This document shows positions 26,803-33,758 of a stretch of 42,668 nt of DNA, piece by piece. Position 1 is the stretch's first letter; the number at the start of each line of letters is the position of its first letter. Source of the stretch: Leptospira biflexa (GTDB lineage: Bacteria > Spirochaetota > Leptospiria > Turneriellales > DYLW01); contig DYOA01000020.1 of assembly GCA_020720785.1 (NCBI GenBank), forward strand, positions 1-42,668, given 5' to 3'. The notes under the pieces were generated by a model, which had not been told where the DNA came from, did not search any database, and was given only the letters and a program-made list of their open reading frames with translations. The position numbers and the translations under genes are program-made.

Positions 26803-27267
26803 ATGAAAATAAAAATCATCAATGGTCCAAATTTGAACATGCTGGGGAAAAGGGAATCCAATCACTATGGAACTTTTACCTTGGCTGATCTGGAAAAAGA
26901 ATTATCATCCAGATATGGGAAAAAAGCGGATCTGGATTTTTTTCAGAGCAATTCAGAATCGGATTTAATTCATTATATTCACGAAAATGGTCACCAGGCC
27001 GGTGGGATTGTGATCAACGCCGGGGCATTCACCCATACCAGCATTGCCCTCCGGGACGCACTTCTGGCTGCCGGTACTCCTTATGTGGAAGTGCACATCA
27101 GCAATGTGTTCGCAAGAGAAGAATTCCGCCATGTTTCTTATCTGAGCGATAAGGCAGCGGGGGTGATCCTGGGGCTTGGGAAAATGTCCTATTTTTTTGC
27201 AGTGGAATATTTTCTGGAGTTATCCGGCCAGGATATAAGACCCCATAATGCCAAAGAGGGAAAATAA
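26803..27267 (+). CDS. aroQ: 3-dehydroquinate dehydratase, type II
   Basis: 154 residues, the size of the dodecameric type II enzyme, which removes water from 3-dehydroquinate in the shikimate pathway. Motifs are IINGPNLNMLGKRESNHYG (with the catalytic Tyr), FFQSNSESDLI, GIVINAGAFTHTSIALRDAL and EVHISNVFAREEFRH. AGGAG lies about ten bases before the ATG. The stop overlaps the next start (TAATG). Confidence 0.96.
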   Translation: MKIKIINGPNLNMLGKRESNHYGTFTLADLEKELSSRYGKKADLDFFQSNSESDLIHYIHENGHQAGGIVINAGAFTHTSIALRDALLAAGTPYVEVHISNVFAREEFRHVSYLSDKAAGVILGLGKMSYFFAVEYFLELSGQDIRPHNAKEGK

Positions 27268-28589
27268 TGGAATTTTTTGAAAAGAAGCCGGACGGGACTT
27301 ATGATTTTACGGACTATGGCATGTACATGGCCTATTATTATGCCCTGCAAAAGCTGGTATCCCATTATCTGCAAAGCGGTTACAATTTACCCCCGGAAAA
27401 AATTTCACCCATTATAAAAAACCTGTATCCATTCATTGCAGAAAACATAAAAGAGATTGATGACTATCTGAATAAATTACCGGAAATTGCCGGCTTTATT
27501 GGCGAAAAAAACCCCCAAAAATTTGCCACTTTTATTTCTCGGAATTTCCTGTCTGTCCTTGAGAAAAGCAAAGAAAGCCTGCGGCAGAAAGAGCTACCAA
27601 AGATACAAAACCGGCTGGACAATCCGTACTATGCCATTGGGGACCAGATTCTGGAACTTTTTGGGGATTTATTCCGGAAATCCAGACCCCTGGTATACCC
27701 ACCGGAAGCCGGGATGGAGGCAACAATTGTGCAAGAGGATAACCCCGTTGTTTCCGCTCCTGAGAAAAGGGAAGATCCCATGCAGACCATGCCGGGTCTG
27801 ATTGTATTAAAAAAATATTCTCCTCTTTTTGCGGCTGCCCAACGGCTGGATACGGCTTCCATTCTTGCGGGAAATAAGCCAATGGAGGAGGATACAGAAT
27901 CCGAGGAAGAACCCACCTCCGATGAACACATCACAACCCCCGTATCCCGGAAAATGCCCGGTGAAGTGGTGCTGGCACAATGGAGGAGCCTCTTTGCGTC
28001 CGCTTCTCCACTCCGGATGCCCGCTTCCGGGGAAACTTCATCGGCGGTGGCGGAAATTGCAACCATATCCACGGTTCCCCGCCAGTTTACCCTGCGGGAG
28101 TATGCCAGTCTTACGGGAAAAATTAACCAGTTTGTCCGCAATAAAGATAATGCCGGATACAATGCCTGGTACCAGACGGTTCCCATCAAGTACCGGGTTC
28201 TGATGAATCTGAATTCCATCCACCAGAGATCCCTGAAGGGACAGCATGTGGACTGGGATGGGGAATTATACCAGATTTCTCAAAAGACGGCATGGGAAAC
28301 CGATGTGCTGGAAAAAATAAAAGAGGAAGTGATTGCATACCGGGAAATTATTGATTCCATTCAGTCCATGCTACGGGATATTTCTGCCAGATACAAAGAC
28401 CCCGGATTGAGTGCCCTGCTGTACGGGCAGATGATCACTATTTTTGAAAATGACGGTGACATCAAGCAGAAATCCATGGCATTGAAAATGACTCTTTTGC
28501 AAATTGTCAATTCCCAGGAGAAAAAAGAGCTGGAGGATTCTTCCGGAAAGCTGCTTGACAGGCTCAGGGATTTGTTCCATATTGATTAA
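27267..28589 (+). CDS. Unknown protein with three internal repeats
   Basis: 440 residues, no signal peptide or membrane segment, and no family I recognise. The N-terminal part (1-150) is helical and rich in Tyr, Phe and Lys. The middle holds three imperfect copies of a short motif: MPGLIVLKKYSPLFAAAQ (175-192), MPGEVVLAQWRSLFASAS (230-247) and VPRQFTLREYASLTGKIN (270-287), separated by acidic and Thr/Ser-rich linkers. The C-terminal part (285-440) is again helical. Its start overlaps the aroQ stop, and its stop overlaps the next start, so it is firmly inside the operon. The repeats could be docking motifs. Function unknown. Confidence 0.78.
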   Translation: MEFFEKKPDGTYDFTDYGMYMAYYYALQKLVSHYLQSGYNLPPEKISPIIKNLYPFIAENIKEIDDYLNKLPEIAGFIGEKNPQKFATFISRNFLSVLEKSKESLRQKELPKIQNRLDNPYYAIGDQILELFGDLFRKSRPLVYPPEAGMEATIVQEDNPVVSAPEKREDPMQTMPGLIVLKKYSPLFAAAQRLDTASILAGNKPMEEDTESEEEPTSDEHITTPVSRKMPGEVVLAQWRSLFASASPLRMPASGETSSAVAEIATISTVPRQFTLREYASLTGKINQFVRNKDNAGYNAWYQTVPIKYRVLMNLNSIHQRSLKGQHVDWDGELYQISQKTAWETDVLEKIKEEVIAYREIIDSIQSMLRDISARYKDPGLSALLYGQMITIFENDGDIKQKSMALKMTLLQIVNSQEKKELEDSSGKLLDRLRDLFHID

Positions 28590-28774
28590 TGCCATTTATT
28601 GATGTGAAAGTTGCCGGTCCTTTAACAAAAGACCAGAAAGAAAAAATATCCCTCCAATTTACCGCCACGTTACAGGAAGTCGCGGGCAAACTCCCGGAGT
28701 CTACGTACATCGTCTTTACAGAGGTGGATAGAGAAAACTGGGCAAAGGGTGGAAAGCTATTATCTGAATCCTGA
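28589..28774 (+). CDS. 4-oxalocrotonate tautomerase-like protein
   Basis: 61 residues, the size of the 4-OT family of small tautomerases. After removal of the initiator Met the N-terminal residue is Pro (MPFIDVKVAGPL), the catalytic base in this family. The segments KEKISLQFTATLQEV and YIVFTEVDRENWAKGG match the 4-OT helix and second strand. The substrate is unknown. The start overlaps the preceding stop (TAATG), and it ends the aromatic-biosynthesis operon. Confidence 0.85.
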   Translation: MPFIDVKVAGPLTKDQKEKISLQFTATLQEVAGKLPESTYIVFTEVDRENWAKGGKLLSES

Positions 28775-28792
28775 AATATTTTTTATTTTTGG

Positions 28793-28820
28793 GGAACCTT
28801 TTATATTTCTTAGGGTCTAA
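28793..28820 (+). promoter_or_regulatory. ECF-type promoter of the Spy/ECF-sigma module
   Basis: GGAACC (28793-28798) and GTCTAA (28815-28820) are 16 bp apart, the consensus layout for group IV (ECF, RpoE-like) sigma factors. It lies 64 bp before the first gene of an operon that itself encodes an ECF sigma factor, so autoregulation is the likely meaning. The assignment rests on sequence match only. Confidence 0.7.
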
Positions 28821-28883
28821 ACTGGAAAGTAAGGTTAGTTTTTTCATGGAACCAAAAATGTTAAGAAGTAAAAAGGAGACGTT

Positions 28884-29231
28884 ATGAAGAAAGTAAGTTT
28901 GGTAGCTTTTTTTCTGGTCAGCTTGGTGGCAGCGGGCATTATTTATGCCCGTCCTCCCGGTGCGGGAATGCACCCCCATTTTGATTCCGCTATGGGTCTG
29001 AACCATCTGCAACAGATGGTTGGATTGAGCGATAAGCAGGTGGAAACATTGTTTGAAATAGGGACAAAGTACCGAAATCTGTGCTTTGAAAACCGTAAGA
29101 ATCCGGAGAAGCTGTACTCATTGAGAGAAGCTCACCGGAACGAAATGGAAAAAGTCTTCACAAAAGAACAGAAAGCAAAACTGGATGAGATGAAAAAAGA
29201 TCGTCCAAGGCAAGGAAAGGGCTGCCGATAA
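28884..29231 (+). CDS. Spy/CpxP-like periplasmic protein
   Basis: 115 residues. A signal peptide covers about residues 1-22 (ending near IIYARPPG). The mature protein is helical and rich in Lys, Glu and Met. It has a sequence similar to the LTxxQ type, MVGLSDKQVETLFEIGTKY, and a second copy-like segment, VFTKEQKAKLDEMKKD. Spy, CpxP, ZraP and CnrX share this fold and act as periplasmic chaperones or metal/stress sensors. An AAGGAG site precedes the ATG. It is the first gene of a module with a second such protein, an ECF sigma factor and a membrane protein. Its stop codon lies in the loop of a terminator-like hairpin. Confidence 0.82.
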   Translation: MKKVSLVAFFLVSLVAAGIIYARPPGAGMHPHFDSAMGLNHLQQMVGLSDKQVETLFEIGTKYRNLCFENRKNPEKLYSLREAHRNEMEKVFTKEQKAKLDEMKKDRPRQGKGCR

Positions 29232-29246
29232 GGCAGCCTTTCTTTT
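29217..29246 (+). terminator. Terminator-like hairpin inside the Spy/ECF operon
   Basis: GGCTGCC (29220-29226) pairs with GGCAGCC (29232-29238), extended by AAG / TTT with one G-T pair. The loop is GATAA and the tail is TCTTTT. The stop codon of the first Spy-like gene is in the loop. Because co-directional genes follow at once, it may act as a partial terminator that keeps the first protein in excess over the sigma factor. Confidence 0.75.
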
Positions 29247-29251
29247 AAAAA

Positions 29252-29719
29252 ATGACAACAAAGTGGATTTTCATTATTTTCTTTATCCCCTTTTTTGGGT
29301 TAACATCCGGTCCGGGGGAGGATGGATTTCCGCCCGATGAAGCACATTTTCACCGGGGGAAGCATTTTTTCTTTGGTTATCATATTATCCGGGATGGGCG
29401 TCTGGAATTAAGCCAGGCCCAGATTAATTCCATTGCCGGAATAAACATTAAATACAAAAAAAACTTTGAAGAATACCATAATAAAATTCAGCCGCTGAAA
29501 AATGAATTGCGGCCACTCATAGAAAAGGAAAAGAAAACCACCACCGATTATTCCCGAATCCATGTTCTGTTGAAAAAAATATCGGCGTATGAAGTGGAAA
29601 TACGGATGATGAAAATCCGGCACCGGGATGAAATTTTTTCTCAATTTACAGAAGAGCAGAAAAACCAGTGGAGGATAAACCACGTTCCCCGGGGCAAGCA
29701 TGGAAAAGATCCTTTCTGA
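29252..29719 (+). CDS. Second Spy/CpxP-like periplasmic protein
   Basis: 155 residues. A hydrophobic N-terminus (about residues 4-18) looks like a signal peptide. A His-rich segment follows (DEAHFHRGKHFFFGYH, about 30-45) that could bind metal. The rest is a long helical part containing LELSQAQINSIAGINIKYKK and FSQFTEEQKNQW, matching the Spy-type repeated LTxxQ pattern. CnrX-like sensors have this combination of His-rich start and helical hairpins. No SD is visible, and the gene begins directly behind a terminator-like hairpin. Its 3' end overlaps the ECF sigma gene by 20 bases. Metal sensing is inferred. Confidence 0.75.
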   Translation: MTTKWIFIIFFIPFFGLTSGPGEDGFPPDEAHFHRGKHFFFGYHIIRDGRLELSQAQINSIAGINIKYKKNFEEYHNKIQPLKNELRPLIEKEKKTTTDYSRIHVLLKKISAYEVEIRMMKIRHRDEIFSQFTEEQKNQWRINHVPRGKHGKDPF

Positions 29720-30242
29720 AAAGGAATTTGAATCCATTGTGAGTAACACCAGGGGGATTGTTCTTTCTGCGGTTTCCCGGACTCTGCGGTCGGAATATTA
29801 TGATGCCATTGACGATGTGGCACAGAATACGTATCTGCGTTTATACAAAAGTCTGGTGGCTGGCAAGTTCAGGGGAGAGGCAAAAATGGAGACATATCTC
29901 TATGTCATCGCCCGCAATGAATCCATCCGCATGAACGCTAAACTCACAAGAGAAAAGCGGAAAGCGGAAAAACTGATATCCTTCACAAGGAAGGAAGATT
30001 TTATAATGGAAGACAAAAATGAGGACAATAAAAACGCGGTGGAAACGGCACTTTTGTCCCTTCCGGAGCCTTACCGGGATGTGATGGCCTGTGCAATGGA
30101 AAATCTCAGCACCACAGAAACCGCAGTCCGGCTGGGAATTCCACTGGGAACGGTTAAATCCCGTAGCAAGAGAGGAAGGGATATGCTTCGGAAAATACTA
30201 GAAGGAGAAAGTTATGAAAGACCATTCAAATCAGAACAGTGA
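29700..30242 (+). CDS. ECF-family RNA polymerase sigma factor
   Basis: 180 residues with the two domains of group IV sigma factors. Region 2 contains DDVAQNTYLRLYKSLVAG and METYLYVIARNESIRM (about residues 35-85). Region 4 contains LLSLPEPYRDVMACAM and the helix-turn-helix TETAVRLGIPLGTVKSRSKR (about 110-160). It overlaps the second Spy-like gene, and its stop lies inside the next gene, so all are co-expressed. The upstream GGAACC-N16-GTCTAA promoter probably belongs to its own regulon. The stress or metal signal is unknown. Confidence 0.92.
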   Translation: MEKILSEKEFESIVSNTRGIVLSAVSRTLRSEYYDAIDDVAQNTYLRLYKSLVAGKFRGEAKMETYLYVIARNESIRMNAKLTREKRKAEKLISFTRKEDFIMEDKNEDNKNAVETALLSLPEPYRDVMACAMENLSTTETAVRLGIPLGTVKSRSKRGRDMLRKILEGESYERPFKSEQ

Positions 30243-30645
30243 TTTTGATGCCGTCATGGAGACGGAAATCCAGAAACGCCTGCGGAGCGAATCCTGGCCG
30301 GGAAACATAACGCAAAATGTCATTTCTCAGTATAACCGTGAGCAAAAGAAAAAGAATACCTTTTACCGTTTCGCAATTCCAGTAACCGGTGCCGCTGCTG
30401 TTTTTCTTCTTCTTTTTAATCTGGGCATTGGTCTGGGTTTTAATTCAGATCAGAAAACCGTAGCGGTTGCGGACAATCCTTTTGAGAAGGTCATCAACCA
30501 CCAGATTTTGGGGACATACCACCAGACCAATCCGGAAGGCGTAACGGAGAATTATAACGGAACATATTCCACCGTGATGCATTCGGATGTGGACCAGTGG
30601 ATGGACGCCACACTATATGTATCCTATGACAGCGGATCCCGGTAA
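30214..30645 (+). CDS. Probable anti-sigma factor (single-pass membrane protein)
   Basis: 143 residues. An N-terminal cytoplasmic part of about 50 residues (MKDHSNQNSDFDAVMETEIQ and following) is succeeded by one transmembrane helix (about 54-74, IPVTGAAAVFLLLFNLGIGL). A periplasmic domain of about 70 residues completes it. It lacks a Cys/His zinc-binding anti-sigma motif. Position directly after, and overlapping, an ECF sigma gene with an AAGGAG site is the main reason for the call. The C-terminus ends at the edge of the AT-rich restriction island, so a slight truncation cannot be excluded. Confidence 0.65.
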   Translation: MKDHSNQNSDFDAVMETEIQKRLRSESWPGNITQNVISQYNREQKKKNTFYRFAIPVTGAAAVFLLLFNLGIGLGFNSDQKTVAVADNPFEKVINHQILGTYHQTNPEGVTENYNGTYSTVMHSDVDQWMDATLYVSYDSGSR

Positions 30646-30652
30646 TACTGTT

Positions 30653-31042
30653 TTAAACAATATTTTTATTTTTTAATGTATGAGAGATTATGGTGGTTAC
30701 AGAATTTTCAAATTTTTCATAGCTTCCGATTTTGGCAAAGTTTATTTCAAAATTACTATTATCAATTTTATCAATTCTTACTGAATCAATGCCAATAATT
30801 TGAAATTTTTCGTATGTCAAAAGCTCTCCTTCTTTGAGTTTTAGAACATCTCGTAAAAGCCATTGTCCCAACTCCCGATTAGAATATGACATGAGGGCTT
30901 TTCCACCATCCTGGCATATTTTTGATTGCATTGTTTTTCCATTTGGAAGTTTTAAATCAAAAGACGTTTCTCTATCAGGGAAAAAACCTGGAAAATATTT
31001 ATGAATGCCCGCTGGAATTGGGATATAAACCTCGTCAGGGTG
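30653..31042 (-). pseudogene. C-terminal remnant of a restriction endonuclease
   Basis: About 129 codons remain. The frame opens right after a TGA at 31045-31043 and reads HPDEVYIPIPAGIHKYFPGF, then DLKLPNGKTMQSKICQDGGK and ALMSYSNRELGQWLLRDVL. To me this resembles the C-terminal DNA-binding region of phospholipase-D-type type II endonucleases (NgoFVII-like), with the catalytic N-terminal part missing. The only in-frame ATG lies at 30931, deep inside the conserved segment. The match is from memory and is not certain; the lack of a proper start and of an N-terminal domain is directly visible. Confidence 0.55.
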
Positions 31043-31052
31043 TCAGTCTCTT

Positions 31053-32057
31053 TTAAAGAGCAAAATTTGTTTCTTTTATTATTTCATATAAATCTTTCAT
31101 TCCAACTAAATTAATTGGAGTTTTACCAGTTCCTTGAGATTCATTGATTGCACTTGATGTAAAATGACTTGTAGAAATAATAACTCCAAAACTATTAAAT
31201 CCTAAACTTCCTCTTAAATTTGCAACCTCTTTTCTTCCGACAGAATGCTTCCATCTTTTTACTTGAAATTGGTAGCTTAAATCAAGGCTAAATCTGTGTT
31301 TCAAAAAAGCATTAACATCAATTCCGTCATCACCGCTTTTTTTAGTCACTTCAACATTTATAAATCCCGTATGTTCAATGAGTTTTGACATTAAAACTTC
31401 AAACTCATAAGGATTTATGGTCAATAAATTCTTTTTTAATGTTTCAATGCTCTTTAAGGTTTCTTCGTCTAATTTTGGCAAGATGATTTCATCTTGTATT
31501 TTTTCAGGAAGTAAATAGTCGATAATTGTGTCTTCTGGCAATATTTCTTTTTTAAATTGATTATAGAAGGGTGAAAAAGTATCATTAAATTTACCAATTT
31601 TTAAAAGTGGAATATCTGAGAATATTTGAAATTCAAAAAGCCAAACTGCTCTTAAATTTCCTTGATTATCAAGTTGATAATCTTGATAATTTCTCAACAA
31701 AAATAAAAAACCAATAAATTTATATTGATTAACTCCTTCTTTTAGAAAGCCAAGAATTGGAACAGGCTTTTCTTTTTGTTCAATAAGTCTTTTGTTTACT
31801 CCTGAAATATCTTGATCTCCTTTTAATCTTGCTCCTGTATAAGTCAAAATATCTCCTTCAATTTTATCAACATAGGGATTTCTGATTATATTTTTTGTTT
31901 CTTCCGCAGAAGTTATTAAAACAATAAAATCAAGTTCTTTGTCTTTAATTTTTGGTCTAATTCCGCCTAAATTCGCAACCTCTAAAGCATATTTAATTTG
32001 ATCATTTGAATAATGCTCGCCGACTTTTAATGTATCTGGAATAAAAAATTGTTTCAT
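31053..32057 (-). CDS. SRA-like / Mrr-like restriction endonuclease
   Basis: 334 residues with two parts. The N-terminal half (1-150) contains GEHYSNDQIKYALEVANLGG and DILTYTGARLKGDQDISG (70-86) followed by NKRLI, a pattern like SRA-type modified-base-binding domains (YTG...DQ...N..L). The C-terminal part (about 212-334) is an Mrr-type PD-(D/E)xK nuclease: PYEFEVLMSKLIEHTGF, GDDGIDV with Asp247, and QFQVKRW giving the QxK pair (265, 267). This design fits a modification-dependent (type IV or IIM) nuclease such as MspJI-like enzymes. It sits downstream of a C5-methyltransferase and an 83-codon gene. It could instead be a type II partner with an unusual recognition domain. Confidence 0.82.
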   Translation of the reverse strand: MKQFFIPDTLKVGEHYSNDQIKYALEVANLGGIRPKIKDKELDFIVLITSAEETKNIIRNPYVDKIEGDILTYTGARLKGDQDISGVNKRLIEQKEKPVPILGFLKEGVNQYKFIGFLFLLRNYQDYQLDNQGNLRAVWLFEFQIFSDIPLLKIGKFNDTFSPFYNQFKKEILPEDTIIDYLLPEKIQDEIILPKLDEETLKSIETLKKNLLTINPYEFEVLMSKLIEHTGFINVEVTKKSGDDGIDVNAFLKHRFSLDLSYQFQVKRWKHSVGRKEVANLRGSLGFNSFGVIISTSHFTSSAINESQGTGKTPINLVGMKDLYEIIKETNFAL

Positions 32058-32061
32058 ATTT

Positions 32062-32313
32062 TTACTTGGAATAAAAATAATTTTCTAGCAACAAATCAGT
32101 ATCTAAATTCATTATAATATAACCAGAAGCACTATCTATCCATTTTCTTACTTCATCTTTGTTTTTACATTGAAAAAGAAGTTTCATTTTTTCTGATTCA
32201 GGCTCTTGATCAATTACAAAATTTCTTACATCATCATAAAAATACTCACTAAAATTTTCAGGTTTTTTGTCTGCTAATTCATTAAGCCAATTAATAATTT
32301 TTTCTTTATTCAT
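32062..32313 (-). CDS. Small acidic protein in the restriction island
   Basis: 83 residues, rich in Asp, Glu, Asn and Lys, with no signal peptide or Cys. It begins MNKEKIINWLNELADKKPEN and ends in LDTDLLLENYFYSK. It is predicted to be mostly helical. I do not recognise it. It lies nine bases after the methyltransferase stop and four bases before the nuclease gene, which argues for a role with that nuclease, such as an inhibitor, small subunit or controller. No SD is visible. Composition matches the island. Confidence 0.55.
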   Translation of the reverse strand: MNKEKIINWLNELADKKPENFSEYFYDDVRNFVIDQEPESEKMKLLFQCKNKDEVRKWIDSASGYIIMNLDTDLLLENYFYSK

Positions 32314-32322
32314 AATGATTTT

Positions 32323-33102
32323 TTAATAATTTAAGACCAATGGAACATTATGACCACCCATTCCCATGTTTGCCGTTAAAGTAGGGCAGGCATTGTTTTT
32401 ATTTTCTCTGACATATTTTCTTCTCCATTGATAAACTGTATCTGGTTTTTTGATTTCCTTTTCCAAAATATTGTAAAGCGGTTTATGGTTGTAATAATAT
32501 TTATCATCAACCTCCTTTTCTTCAAGACAGTCGTGGATTGTTTTTGTTAATTTAACTTTTTCAGGAAAAGAAAATTTATCGTACGCTTGTTTTTCCAAAA
32601 AACCAACGATATATAATCTTTCTCTATTTTGTGGAAGATTGCCATATTCCATTGTGTTCAAAACATTAAATTTTACAAAATAACCAAGGTCTTTTTCCAG
32701 CTTTTCTAGTATAACCCGCATTGTATTCCCCTTGTCATGTGTATTTAAGTTTTTGACATTTTCGAGCAAAAAAGCTCTTGGCTTTTTCTCCTTTAGGATC
32801 CGTATGATATCAAAAAACAAATTTCCTCGATCCTTTGCATCGTTAAACCCTTGTTTATACCCTGCAATAGAAAAAGGTTGGCAGGGAAAACCGGCACATA
32901 AAACATCGAAGTCAGGAATTTCACTACATTTTATTTTTTGAATGTCCCCTAATACCATTCTATTTTCTTTATCTTGGATATTAAGGTCAAAAGTCATTTT
33001 TGCCTTTTCATCAAAATCATTAGAAAAAACACATTGGAAACCAGCGTTTTCAAAAGCTAATCTTATTCCGCCGATACCAGCGAATAAATCTATAAATACC
33101 AT
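32323..33102 (-). CDS. DNA (cytosine-5) methyltransferase, C-terminally truncated
   Basis: 259 residues. Conserved motifs are visible in order: I (FIDLFAGIGGIRLAFENAG), IV with the catalytic Cys74 (GFPCQPFSIAG), VI (LLENVKNL, 111-118), VIII (LPQNRERLYIVGF) and IX (ACPTLTANMGMGGHNVPLVL). The protein stops two residues after motif IX, so motif X, normally the last ~60-70 residues and part of the SAM-binding fold, is absent. Usual family length is about 320. The target-recognition region between VIII and IX is short. Activity is therefore doubtful unless motif X is supplied elsewhere. A weak AAGGA lies 11 bases before the ATG. Confidence 0.88.
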   Translation of the reverse strand: MVFIDLFAGIGGIRLAFENAGFQCVFSNDFDEKAKMTFDLNIQDKENRMVLGDIQKIKCSEIPDFDVLCAGFPCQPFSIAGYKQGFNDAKDRGNLFFDIIRILKEKKPRAFLLENVKNLNTHDKGNTMRVILEKLEKDLGYFVKFNVLNTMEYGNLPQNRERLYIVGFLEKQAYDKFSFPEKVKLTKTIHDCLEEKEVDDKYYYNHKPLYNILEKEIKKPDTVYQWRRKYVRENKNNACPTLTANMGMGGHNVPLVLNY

Positions 33103-33293
33103 TATAAAAACATTCCTTAATTTCTAAAGCCCACAGTTCATCTAACAACTACTCCTCTTTTCACATAATGTCAACATAAATAATAGTGGGGAGACAAAAA
33201 AGGAAACCTATCATCGGACGGAAAAGAATTAAAGCTTGTCGTACTCAATCTAAGAAGAAAATCGGCGGGGAAAGGAATAGATAAGGAGCAGTT

Positions 33294-33758
33294 ATGGAAA
33301 TGAGCGGATCAGCAAAATACCACAAGGGAAAAATCGGGATTGTGGTATCCAAATTTAACTACCCCATCACCCGGGAGCTGGCCATGGGAGCCGCAGCCAC
33401 GCTGTCTGAACACGGAGTTCCGGCGGAAAATGTGGACATCATCTGGGTTCCCGGTGCGTTTGAGATTCCTCTGGTTTTAAAAAAAATGGCCGCATCCGGA
33501 AAGTATGCCGGTCTGGTTGGTGTGGGAGCGGTCATCCGGGGAGAGACTGCCCATTTTGAATATGTGGCCGGAGAAGCGGCACGCGGCATCGCCCGGATTT
33601 CCCTGGAAGAGAAAATACCCATCGCCTTTGGGGTTCTGACCACAGAAAACGTGGAACAGGCCTGGGCCAGAGCCGGGATAAAGGGCGGAAACAAAGGAAG
33701 TGAAGCCGCTCTGGTGGTTCTGGAAATGCTGGATTTATTCAACCAGATGGAAAAATGA
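33294..33758 (+). CDS. ribH: 6,7-dimethyl-8-ribityllumazine synthase
   Basis: 154 residues. RibH condenses 5-amino-6-ribitylaminouracil with dihydroxybutanone phosphate in riboflavin synthesis and forms icosahedral or pentameric assemblies. Motifs are IGIVVSKFNYPITREL, VDIIWVPGAFEIPLVLKK, VGVGAVIRGETAHFEYVAGE (with the catalytic His) and FGVLTTENVEQAWARAG. AAGGAG stands before the ATG. It is the first gene after the restriction island and overlaps nusB (ATGA). Confidence 0.96.
   Translation: MEMSGSAKYHKGKIGIVVSKFNYPITRELAMGAAATLSEHGVPAENVDIIWVPGAFEIPLVLKKMAASGKYAGLVGVGAVIRGETAHFEYVAGEAARGIARISLEEKIPIAFGVLTTENVEQAWARAGIKGGNKGSEAALVVLEMLDLFNQMEK

Larger units (their letters stand above)
30650..33200. 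other. AT-rich restriction-modification island
   Basis: Base composition drops sharply to AT-rich between about 30650 and 33200, while both flanks share the higher-GC style of the rest of the window. All genes inside are on the minus strand: methyltransferase, an 83-codon gene, an Mrr-like nuclease and a nuclease remnant. It sits between the sigma/anti-sigma genes and ribH. No integrase, transposase or clear flanking repeat is seen. Horizontal acquisition is inferred from composition and content. Confidence 0.8.

Noticed and set aside
30646..33290. Search for flanking direct repeats or attachment sites of the restriction island
   Set aside because: No convincing repeat pair could be found by eye at the two borders, so none is claimed.
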